A DNA stretch of 42,426 nucleotides from Gammaproteobacteria bacterium. GTDB taxonomy: Bacteria; Pseudomonadota; Gammaproteobacteria; Pseudomonadales; Azotimanducaceae. How positions within the stretch are numbered: position 1 is the stretch's first letter; each line of letters begins with the position of its first letter. The translations under genes and the position numbers were made by a program. The stretch is from positions 1 through 42,426 of the forward strand of contig JAJFKA010000169.1 of assembly GCA_021773555.1 (NCBI GenBank), given 5' to 3'. The notes under the pieces were generated by a model. It had not been told where the DNA came from. It was given only the letters and a program-made list of their open reading frames with translations, and did not search any database. Shown here one piece after another: positions 35,400 through 42,426 of the stretch.

Positions 35400-36512
35400 T
35401 CAAATGGCTTCGTCCTGTTCTTTCTTCAAATTGTTCATGAAGCGCCTGATTGTGTCTGCGGATTGAACAGGAATCTCTTCCATTGGAATATGGCCGACTT
35501 TATCGAAAATAACAACTTCTGCCTGCGGCAACTCGGCTCTGAATTTATCTGCCATTTTTACAGGAACCAACGCATCCTCCCGTCCCCACATGATGAGTGT
35601 CGGCTGTTCAAGTTGCTGCAGATCGTAAGTCTCGTCGGACTCAAGGTTAAAATTAGCGAATCGGTTGAGTGTTGCGACTCGCGATCCTTTGCGTAGAGAA
35701 AGTTCGTAATAACGCGCGATCAATTCATCATCGACGACAGCTGAATGATTGTACGCGGCTTCAACCCCCTGCTTCACAAAATAGTAAGAATCAAGGTTTG
35801 TTGCGATCGCTCGAAACCATGGTTTGGTCAGCAGTTCGAAAATGATCGGAGTCTCTCTTTCTTCAGAATCCACAGCATCATCCGCGAACTCCAGTTGCCA
35901 CCAGGCAGGGGGACCGGACGCGTCAATCAGAATCATCGCCTTGACTTTGTCTGGAAACACTAGCGCGTATCTCCAGACCACGCCGCCACCCATGGAGTTG
36001 CCACCTAGCGTGAAATAGTCGAGTCCTAAAGTTGTCACTATCGCATTGACACTGCTTATATTGGCCGCGCTTGAATAGTCATTGTCGGGGACACCGCCGG
36101 TGAGTCCGTGACCCGGCAGGTCCAACGTCACGATGCGAAACTCATCACCGAGAATTGCGACCCAGGGCTCGAACGTGTGCAAGGAAGCACTACTTCCGTG
36201 TATCAGGACAATGACTTCACCATTCCTGGCCCCCTGATCCCGAAAATGAATTCTTGTGCCGTTGTCGAGTGTCAGGAATTGTGATGCCTGATTGGAATAC
36301 TTCGCATCAACCACGTCAGCGGGTATGGGCCCTTTATGGAAGAAAGTACCGAGAAAGATCAGCAATATCAGTATCGAGATACCAATTAGTTTTATTACTT
36401 TCAATCGCTTTATCCGGGCTGTCCTGTTTCGCAGCAGCTTAACCCATCGGTCTGACGAGATGAAGAGATCGACGAATCGCTGCCTTAAAAGCTTTGCAAA
36501 GGATACCGGCAT
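35400..36512 (-). CDS. Membrane-anchored alpha/beta hydrolase
   Basis: The 370-residue protein has an N-terminal basic segment and one hydrophobic anchor (about 39-58, KLIGISILILLIFLGTF). An alpha/beta hydrolase domain follows: HGSSASLHTFEPWV, DLPGHGLTGG, nucleophile elbow GGNSMGGGVVW, an acid in WGREDALVP and a His in VGHIPMEE. The hydrolase domain is likely periplasmic. I start at the ATG at 36512, which shares the palindrome CATG with the ATG of the divergent NTF2-like gene; a TTG eight codons earlier is the alternative. It converges on the GST gene, and no terminator is obvious in the 30-bp gap. Confidence 0.87.
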   Translation of the reverse strand: MPVSFAKLLRQRFVDLFISSDRWVKLLRNRTARIKRLKVIKLIGISILILLIFLGTFFHKGPIPADVVDAKYSNQASQFLTLDNGTRIHFRDQGARNGEVIVLIHGSSASLHTFEPWVAILGDEFRIVTLDLPGHGLTGGVPDNDYSSAANISSVNAIVTTLGLDYFTLGGNSMGGGVVWRYALVFPDKVKAMILIDASGPPAWWQLEFADDAVDSEERETPIIFELLTKPWFRAIATNLDSYYFVKQGVEAAYNHSAVVDDELIARYYELSLRKGSRVATLNRFANFNLESDETYDLQQLEQPTLIMWGREDALVPVKMADKFRAELPQAEVVIFDKVGHIPMEEIPVQSADTIRRFMNNLKKEQDEAI

Positions 36513-36999
36513 GAGTAATATCGAAATACGAAACAAAAATGGAAGTCGCGTGTCTCCGGCGTTATCGACTCATTCAGATTCAAAAACCGACGGTGATGTA
36601 TTAAGCCGTGATGAAAAGGCAGTGCGCCTTTTGATTCTCAATGCCTTTGAATACATCAGATCGGACGATTTCGATCGATACTTTGATCTATTCAGCGAAG
36701 ACGCAATCTGGATGATGCCTTCGTCAAATCGCGATGTAGGCCTGATTGAGGCGAAGTCGTTTTATGGCTTCACCAAAAAGTTCAGGTTCGACCAGAGTAC
36801 ATCTGTCGAGGAACTCGTCGTTGCTGATGACATAGCATTCGCAAGAGTTGGATTCGATGGATACCTTCGATCGCGTGTTGATCAAAATGCACCCCCATTG
36901 AGATCGGTCAGCAGACATCTGTGGATCATGAACAAGCAATTGGATGGTTCGTGGAAGATTTCTCGAGACATCTGGAACACACCGAAAAATAAATCATAA
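36511..36999 (+). CDS. NTF2-like/SnoaL-like protein
   Basis: This 162-residue soluble protein has a polar first 40 residues, then an NTF2-like fold: RLLILNAFEYIRSDDFDRYFDLFSEDAIWMMP is the typical long helix plus strand, followed by strands FARVGFDGYLRSR and RHLWIMNKQLDGSWKISRDIWN at the end. This matches the SnoaL/DUF4440 cone-shaped pocket. Members bind or isomerise small polycyclic molecules; the catalytic residues are not diagnostic here. AAGGA lies eight bases before the ATG at 36511; the frame extending to 36292 is antisense to the hydrolase gene. Confidence 0.75.
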   Translation: MSNIEIRNKNGSRVSPALSTHSDSKTDGDVLSRDEKAVRLLILNAFEYIRSDDFDRYFDLFSEDAIWMMPSSNRDVGLIEAKSFYGFTKKFRFDQSTSVEELVVADDIAFARVGFDGYLRSRVDQNAPPLRSVSRHLWIMNKQLDGSWKISRDIWNTPKNKS

Positions 37000-37067
37000 T
37001 CAAAATATTCATTAGCGGCCTGATAAACCTTATAGGTGGCTGATGAATTTTAATTGGGATATCAGCA

Positions 37068-38246
37068 TTGAAAGGTGTCAGACCAGAAATAGCCAGGCTC
37101 GAACAAAACGGTATCACAGCGGTAGCATTTTCAAGGCTGGATGATCCAAGCGTAATTCCGTTCTGGTTTGGTGAGGGCGACATCGTCACACCTGACTTCA
37201 TTCGCGACGCGGCGAAAAACGCACTGGATAACGGCGAAACGTTTTATGTCCATACCCGGGGAATTAAATCGCTGCGCTCTGCTATCAAGACTTACCTTGA
37301 TGACCTCTACTCAATTGAACTGGACCCGGATCGAGTTTCAATTCCTGGTTCCGCGATGCTGGGAGTGACCATTGCTGCGCAGATGGCACTGAACAAAGGA
37401 GATGATGCGCTGGTGGTTAGCCCGCATTGGCCAAACATTGAAACCACCTATCGGATCACAGGTGCGAACGTCAATACTGTACGTCAGCGAGAAACGAGTA
37501 CGGGCTGGGAACTCAGTGCTGATGAAATCATTGCCGCGGTCACGCCTAAAACCAGAAGCCTGTTTGTCAATTCACCCTGCAATCCAACTGGTTGGGTGAT
37601 GTCTCGGACCGATCAGCAGGTCCTGCTCGACTTTTGTCGAGAATCTAACATCCTGCTCATCGCAGACGAGGTTTATCACCGGCATATTTTTGGAAAAAAT
37701 GTAGCGCCTTCGTTTCTGGAGATTGCAAAGCCGGATGATCCATTGGTCGTTGTCAATGGCTTCTCAAAGGCCTGGGCGATGACCGGCTGGCGCGTTGGTT
37801 GGGTTGTGACACCGATAAGTCAGGCGAATCATTGGGCGATAATGTCTGAATGTTTCAATACTGGTGCCACGGTATTCGCCCAGCATGCCTGTATTGCCGC
37901 GCTTGAACAGGGTGAAGAGTTCGTCCAATCGTTAAAAACCCAGTATGAACAAGGCGCCGCCATCGTGATCGATGCATTCAAGCACCATCCGAGAATTCAG
38001 CTGGCTCCGCCTCGCGGCGCATTTTATGCGTTTCCGAAGATAACGAATATAGATTCCAGTCTGGACTTCGCAAAACAGTTGCTTAGCGCCGAAGATGTTG
38101 GGGTCGCACCCGGGTACACATTTGGACCCGGCAATGACCGGCATATTAGAATCTGCTTTGCCCAGAGTCATGAGCGTCTTGAGCTTGGTCTTGCGAGAAT
38201 TCTGAATTTCATAGAACGTGACGATAACGAAAGAAGGGTCAGCTAA
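37068..38246 (+). CDS. PLP-dependent aminotransferase (class I/II)
   Basis: The 392-residue fold-type I enzyme starts with TTG and carries GEGDIVTPDFI, NSPCNPTGWV, IADEVYHRHIF (Asp200) and the Schiff-base Lys234 in VVNGFSKAWAMTGWRVGW, with an Arg near the end (HIRICFAQS) for the carboxylate. It would transaminate an amino acid and 2-oxo acid; the specificity is unknown, and the sequence is of the aspartate/aromatic aminotransferase type. Its stop overlaps the next aminotransferase gene start (TAATG), making the pair translationally coupled. Confidence 0.9.
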   Translation: MKGVRPEIARLEQNGITAVAFSRLDDPSVIPFWFGEGDIVTPDFIRDAAKNALDNGETFYVHTRGIKSLRSAIKTYLDDLYSIELDPDRVSIPGSAMLGVTIAAQMALNKGDDALVVSPHWPNIETTYRITGANVNTVRQRETSTGWELSADEIIAAVTPKTRSLFVNSPCNPTGWVMSRTDQQVLLDFCRESNILLIADEVYHRHIFGKNVAPSFLEIAKPDDPLVVVNGFSKAWAMTGWRVGWVVTPISQANHWAIMSECFNTGATVFAQHACIAALEQGEEFVQSLKTQYEQGAAIVIDAFKHHPRIQLAPPRGAFYAFPKITNIDSSLDFAKQLLSAEDVGVAPGYTFGPGNDRHIRICFAQSHERLELGLARILNFIERDDNERRVS

Positions 38247-39397
38247 TGCCTGTATATGATTTTGCCGTCGGACAAACGAATCCCGATACATTTCCAGTTG
38301 AAGCATTTAAGAATGCAGCGATTCGCGCGATTGAGAACGAAAATGAAGCCTTTAATCGCTACCCAGGCAGCAAAGGTCATCTGGGCTTACGAACTGCTAT
38401 GGCAGAACGAGAGGCCCTTCGTGAGGGAGTCGCGGTTGACCCTGAGCAAATCGCGATTACTAACGGTTCGATGCAGGCGGTCACTCTGGTCGGGCAGGCA
38501 TTGTGCAAGGGCCCGAACAATGTTGTTATCACTGAAGAATTTACATACAGCGGCACCATTGCCGCTTACAAGGGAATTGGTCTTGAGTTGATCGGAATTC
38601 CCCTCGATGAAGACGGGATGCGCGTGGACTTGCTGGCCGAGAAACTAAAAGAGCTGGACAACCAGAACCGTTTGCCCGGTTTTATATACACGCTAACTAC
38701 CTACCAGAATCCGACCGGGACCTGTATGCCACTGGCACGTAAGCGGGAGCTGATTGCGGTGGCTGCTCGCTACAATATTCCTCTTGTTGAAGACAATTGT
38801 TATGGCGATGTTCACTTTGACGGTGACAAGGTACCTTCGTGCTTTGCGCTGGATGACAGTCCGAACCAAATCTATATAGGCTCGTTATCTAAAATCCTTG
38901 CACCTGGTGTGCGCCTGGGATACCTGCTTGCCAGAGGTGAAATGTTTGACAAAATAGTTGCGCATCGCTTTGATGCCGGCAGTAACTATTTTGCGGCGGC
39001 TGTTGTGGCGGAATTTTACAAAAATGGCATATGGGATCACTGTGAAGTAGCGAACCATGTGCTCAAGCAAAAACGAGACCTGGTCTGTGCTGGTCTTGAG
39101 GAACATCTGGCAGATACCTGTGTCTGGTCGCGCCCTGCGGGCGGTTTGTTTATGTGGCTGCGACTGCCTTTAGATACCGACATGCAAAAACTGACGACCG
39201 GAGCCAATGAGCAAGGATTCTATTTTGCACCAGGGGCGGCATTTCACGTCGATTATGCACCCGTTCCCTACATTCGGCTCGCATTTGGACATGTTCCTGA
39301 TGATTTGATCCAGGAGGGCATTCCAGTGCTGGCCAGGGCGATACAAAACGCTCGAACGAGTAATGAGCCGAAAAACTTCAGCCGATTGTTCGATTAA
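38246..39397 (+). CDS. PLP-dependent aminotransferase (AADAT/MocR-type domain)
   Basis: The 383-residue fold-type I enzyme has RYPGSKGHLGLRTAMAE, NGSMQAVTLVGQALCKG, TLTTYQNPTGTCMP, VEDNCYGDVHFDG and the Lys216 motif IGSLSKILAPGVRLGYLLA. Those last two are typical of 2-aminoadipate/kynurenine-type aminotransferases and the aminotransferase half of MocR regulators, but no DNA-binding domain is present. It differs clearly from the preceding aminotransferase, so this is not a simple tandem duplication. The ATG shares a base with the upstream stop. Both may work on amino donors of the surrounding pathway. Confidence 0.88.
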   Translation: MPVYDFAVGQTNPDTFPVEAFKNAAIRAIENENEAFNRYPGSKGHLGLRTAMAEREALREGVAVDPEQIAITNGSMQAVTLVGQALCKGPNNVVITEEFTYSGTIAAYKGIGLELIGIPLDEDGMRVDLLAEKLKELDNQNRLPGFIYTLTTYQNPTGTCMPLARKRELIAVAARYNIPLVEDNCYGDVHFDGDKVPSCFALDDSPNQIYIGSLSKILAPGVRLGYLLARGEMFDKIVAHRFDAGSNYFAAAVVAEFYKNGIWDHCEVANHVLKQKRDLVCAGLEEHLADTCVWSRPAGGLFMWLRLPLDTDMQKLTTGANEQGFYFAPGAAFHVDYAPVPYIRLAFGHVPDDLIQEGIPVLARAIQNARTSNEPKNFSRLFD

Positions 39398-39413
39398 GAT
39401 TTTCCAGGGAGAG

Positions 39414-39440
39414 AGTCATCAGTTAATAGCATGGATGACT
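39414..39440. terminator. Possible bidirectional terminator hairpin
   Basis: A 7-bp inverted repeat (AGTCATC/GATGACT) with a 13-base loop lies between the convergent aminotransferase and MFS genes, followed by TTTC on the plus side. The stem is AT-rich and the loop long, so it is weak. Confidence 0.3.
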
Positions 39441-39444
39441 TTCA

Positions 39445-40611
39445 CTAGCTTGAGCCATCGATGTGTCGAATGACCGGCTGGGTGAGCGCGATGACAACCA
39501 CCATCAACAGGTAGACGCTTGCACAGAGCGCAATAGCGAATGGTGCAGATACCAGGGTGGCGATATATCCACTCAGCAGGCCTCCAAGCGGCATCATGCT
39601 GTACGTGATTCCATGAAAACCCATCACCCGTCCGCGCAGATGATCGGGGACCTGCAATTGAAGTACGGTCATGGAAGTAATCATAAATACAGAGCTGAAA
39701 AGCGACACCAGCAGCGCTGCGGCCATTGCCAGTGGGTAGGCCATTCTTGTTCCAGCCAGGAGGCCAGTTGACACTGCAAACAGATAGATAAACATGCCGG
39801 AGAGAAATGTTGCGACCAGGATGATTCTACCCAACCGGCGTGATTGTTGTGCTGCTCCGACCAGCATGGTGCCGATTACGGACCCTACGCCGGTAATACT
39901 GATCAAGTAACCGTAGCCTGATTCACCAATATCGAGTAGCTCTGCGAAGGCTGGCATAAGTTGCATGAATGATGAAACAAAAAACATCCCCCCATAAGAT
40001 AATGAAATTAGAATCAGGAATGTTCTGCGGTTAAGAATGAACCGAACACCCTCGATAATCCTGGTGAAGGTTGACCCTGTGGCACTGACGAAATTCTGAA
40101 TGTTGAGTCGCAATCCTGCGACGACCACGAACATAACGATGAAACCGAGGCTGCAGAAGAAGAATATGACCCATGTATCTGTAAAAGCCAGGACGATGCC
40201 GCCGAGGGCAGGCATGACCATACGACAGCTCTGCCAGATGATGGAGTTTAATGCCACCGCGCTCAACATATCCTCTCGTGCAATCAACGTCGGGAAAATC
40301 GCCTGTCGGGTCGGCCAATCGAAGCCCGATACGAACGACACCATGCCGGCGATTAGAATGACATGCCAGGCCTGGGCGAGGTTCAGGTAGTCGAGTGCAC
40401 CCAGTACGGCAAGCAGAAAGGCAACAAGCAACGAGGTCGTCATCAGTAAATAACGTTTGTTGAGCTGATCCGCGAGTACTCCGCCGAACAGTGTCATCAG
40501 AATAGCGGGAATCGCCGCAGCCGCACCAAGGTAACCCAGCATCAACGCTGAATGCGTCAACTCGAACAGGAGCCACCCCTGACCCATGATCTGGAGTTGC
40601 GTTGCGCCCAC
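39445..40611 (-). CDS. MFS transporter (EntS-like), 5' end uncertain
   Basis: From the GTG at 40611 the frame gives 388 residues with about eleven hydrophobic segments. It has the MFS loop motif GGVLADQLNKRYLL and, late, DHLRGRVMGFHGITYSMMPLGG, typical of EntS/MFS_3-type exporters. However, coding similarity clearly continues upstream of the GTG: the same frame reads LRHSQYRRYWLGSFASVGATQLQ, which is the usual start of transmembrane helix 1. No ATG, GTG or TTG exists in that extension before an in-frame TAA (40707-40705). An ATG at 40694 in another frame would join it after one base change in a T run near 40677-40680. The gene is either frameshifted or uses a rare start such as CTG. Confidence 0.85.
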   Translation of the reverse strand: MGATQLQIMGQGWLLFELTHSALMLGYLGAAAAIPAILMTLFGGVLADQLNKRYLLMTTSLLVAFLLAVLGALDYLNLAQAWHVILIAGMVSFVSGFDWPTRQAIFPTLIAREDMLSAVALNSIIWQSCRMVMPALGGIVLAFTDTWVIFFFCSLGFIVMFVVVAGLRLNIQNFVSATGSTFTRIIEGVRFILNRRTFLILISLSYGGMFFVSSFMQLMPAFAELLDIGESGYGYLISITGVGSVIGTMLVGAAQQSRRLGRIILVATFLSGMFIYLFAVSTGLLAGTRMAYPLAMAAALLVSLFSSVFMITSMTVLQLQVPDHLRGRVMGFHGITYSMMPLGGLLSGYIATLVSAPFAIALCASVYLLMVVVIALTQPVIRHIDGSS

Positions 40612-40794
40612 CGAGGCGAAAGATCCTAACCAGTAACGTCGATATTGCGAATGTCGGAGTGCACTTAAGCGACCTGAAAAGTTGATTGTGACATCCAGAG
40701 TGAATTATTGGCGATATGAATATAACAGAGAAAACTTGTCATGACGGTTAGATAGCGTTTAGATTCGGGTGACGCAATAGTTGGGGATAAAATT

Positions 40795-41187
40795 ATGAGT
40801 TTCGATGTGATCGTTACACCTTCCGGTAAGTTCGCTTATGAACGAATGCACTTCGCCCAGGCAACAAAAAGTGGTGAGTTCGTTTTCATCTCCGGTGTGA
40901 TTGGCACGGGTGAGAAAGGCAAATTGCCGGAAACCAAAACGGAAGAGTTTCATAATGCCTGGAAAGGCATCGGCGATATTCTTGCCCTTGCGCACGGTGG
41001 GTACTCCGATATCGTTGAATGCACGACCTATCACGTGGATATCCATTCCCACATAAGGGAATTCAGTGAAATTCGTGATCAGTACCTCAGTGTACCGTGG
41101 CCAGCCTGGACGGCGATTGGCATCACAGAATTGCTGGTTGCCGGGGCATCTGTTGAGATCCGGGTAACGGCACGAATACCTGGCTGA
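40795..41187 (+). CDS. Rid family protein (YjgF/YER057c/UK114 fold)
   Basis: This 130-residue protein has the chorismate mutase-like Rid fold: MHFAQATKSGEFVFISGVIG, then EEFHNAWKGIGDILALAHGGYSDIVECTTYHVDIHSH, and WPAWTAIGITELLVAGASVEIRVTARI at the C-terminus. RidA itself hydrolyses reactive enamines and imines from PLP enzymes, using an Arg in the PARS-type segment; here that position reads AWTA, so it belongs to a Rid subgroup without that Arg and may have another function. Proximity to two PLP aminotransferase genes is suggestive. An ATG start and a preceding 100-bp gap are clear. Confidence 0.9.
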   Translation: MSFDVIVTPSGKFAYERMHFAQATKSGEFVFISGVIGTGEKGKLPETKTEEFHNAWKGIGDILALAHGGYSDIVECTTYHVDIHSHIREFSEIRDQYLSVPWPAWTAIGITELLVAGASVEIRVTARIPG

Positions 41188-41330
41188 ACTCAGAATCCTT
41201 CAGGTGTCGTGGATCATCCATAAGGCAGGCATGTTAATGCGTTGGGAGGAACGATAAATCGGCTGAAGGAAAGTCACTGGATCAGCAATTCAACTATAAT
41301 TTCAGTGGTGCACTCATCGATTTTTAAACA

Positions 41331-42404
41331 ATGCAACTAGCGGAACTCTCTCAAAACAGAAATTATCAATTCTGGACACTTCAGTTGATTGGGTGGACTG
41401 GCTGGGTAACCTTATTTGCGCTGCGTGATGCCTACTGGGGTCAGCCGTTCGAACGAGTCCTGCTCCTGTGGGTAGATGCCATGGCGGGATTACTGCTCAC
41501 AGCGGTTATGCGTTACATTTATCAGGCAGTATGGGAACGCGAGATTTATATTCGTGTATTCACAGTATTGAGCGTCTCCTATGTGTTTGGCGCAATCTGG
41601 CAGGCGATTAAAAACTACTCCCAGTTTGCCTACTATAATAAATTTGAAGCGGTTCAAGAGTATGGATATCTGGCGTATATCAATGGGATTATCGGATATT
41701 CCTATTTTCTTTTGCTCTGCTGGAGTGGTTTGTATTTTGGCCTGAAATTTTATCGGCTGCTACAGCAGGAAAAGGAAAGGAGCATTCGCGCGGAATCTCG
41801 GGCACACGAATCGCAGCTGCGCATGCTACGGTATCAGCTGAACCCGCATTTCCTGTTCAACACACTTAACGCCATTTCTACGCTGATACTGGAAAAGGAA
41901 ATCAATACCGCTAATGCAATGGTTAGCAAGTTGAGCAACTTTCTGCGCTACTCGCTGGACAAGGACGTTATGCAAAAAGTGGATCTCGAGCACGAGATCA
42001 ACACCATGAATCTTTATCTTGAAATTGAACAGGTGCGCTTTGACGAACGGCTTGAGGTCACTATCGACGTTGATGTGTAGGCGCGAGCTGCACTTGTTCC
42101 GAGTCTGCTGTTGCAGCAACTCGTTGAAAATTCAGTCAAATATGCCGTCGCCAACCGCGAAATGGGCGGGAAAATCAGAATCACCGGCAAGGTGTTTGCC
42201 GGAGACCTGGTTCTTGAAGTCAGCGATAATGGACCTGGACTCGAACTGATTGATGGCCAGCTACCGGAGTTCACTGGCGTCGGGTTAGCGAATACGCAGG
42301 AACGTTTAAAGGAGATCTATGGAAAGCACCATTCCTGCAAATTCGGTACTGCCTTGCCTCACGGACTGAAGGTTGAAATACGTATTCCATTTGAAACGGA
42401 GTAG
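41331..42404 (+). pseudogene. LytS/YehU-type sensor histidine kinase split by an in-frame TAG
   Basis: Read through, this would be a 357-residue kinase. It has four or more membrane segments (about 17-137), a coiled linker, the His_kinase motif LNPHFLFNTLNAIS (His173), then an ATPase domain with LLLQQLVENSVKYA (N-box), DNGPGLE and GVGLANTQERL. Codon 250 (42078-42080) is TAG between DVDV and ARAALVPS. The two halves are in the same frame (41331-42080 and the open frame following it), and nothing else is missing, so one base change separates it from an intact gene. A perfect TATAAT lies at 41295-41300, without a good -35. The next gene starts three bases after the end. It may be a recent pseudogene, a readthrough case or a sequence error. 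Confidence 0.85.
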
Positions 42405-42406
42405 AC

Positions 42407-42426
42407 ATGACGGACTCAAGTACTGT
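42407..42426 (+). CDS. Start of the next gene, possibly a LytTR response regulator (truncated)
   Basis: An ATG lies two bases after the kinase stop and reads MTDSST before the window ends. LytS-type kinases are normally followed by a LytTR-domain regulator, so this is a likely candidate, but six residues cannot confirm it. Confidence 0.4.

Noticed and set aside
1-42426. tRNA, rRNA, CRISPR arrays, insertion sequences, prophage genes
   Set aside because: I looked through gene gaps on both strands and saw no cloverleaf, spaced repeat array, transposase or integrase. A covariance-model scan could still find a small RNA.

Overview
The window looks like chromosomal DNA of a free-living, probably aquatic Gammaproteobacterium. 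It has an EfpL/YeiP-type elongation factor, an XrtA (exosortase)/PEP-CTERM exopolysaccharide system with its PrsK kinase and PrsT TPR lipoprotein, and a large set of CoA-, P450- and dehydrogenase-type catabolic genes. No rRNA, tRNA, IS element, phage gene or CRISPR array was found. The taxonomic call is an inference from gene content.

Positions 1-6.8 kb are the edge of the XrtA/PEP-CTERM locus. On the minus strand, prsK (sensor kinase), a Wza-like export lipoprotein and a Wzz-like chain-length determinant (cut by the window start) form a tightly packed, probably translationally coupled operon. prsT diverges on the plus strand. Positions 7-9.2 kb hold a convergent pair of homologous proteins of a family I do not recognise, separated by a strong terminator. 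Positions 9.7-13.1 kb hold a surface-glycan modification module: a NodU/CmcH-type carbamoyltransferase fused to an SxtJ-like membrane domain, a 50-residue DUF5989 protein overlapping its stop codon, and a divergent membrane-anchored SGNH hydrolase. Next come a large charged helical protein of unknown function (13.2-14.7 kb) and a genuine PEP-CTERM substrate (15.0-15.8 kb). The PEP-CTERM gene has a near-consensus sigma-54 -24/-12 promoter. A second good -24/-12 element lies upstream of one of the paralogues, and a weaker one upstream of prsT. PrsK normally works with PrsR, a sigma-54 activator, so these genes may form one local PrsK-PrsR-RpoN regulon. prsR, rpoN and xrtA themselves are not in the window.

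Positions 15.8-22.6 kb carry DoxX, an esterase, a four-gene plus-strand run (epimerase, STAS-like, epoxide hydrolase-like, TPR), an unknown 455-residue protein and efpL. Positions 22.7-36.5 kb are a catabolic region. The minus strand carries a cyclase, an aldo/keto reductase, an acyl-CoA synthetase, a PLP lyase/decarboxylase, an enoyl-CoA hydratase and an MFE-2-like SDR. The plus strand carries a serine hydrolase, a cytochrome P450, a zinc-ribbon protein, an M20 amidohydrolase and a GST; an MBL hydrolase and an alpha/beta hydrolase are on the minus strand. The substrate cannot be read from sequence; a terpenoid, steroid or branched fatty-acid type molecule is plausible.

Positions 36.5-42.4 kb hold an NTF2-like protein, two overlapping PLP aminotransferase genes, an MFS transporter whose 5' end looks frameshifted, a Rid-family protein, and a LytS-type histidine kinase split by an in-frame TAG. 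The window ends 20 bases into the next gene, possibly the cognate response regulator.
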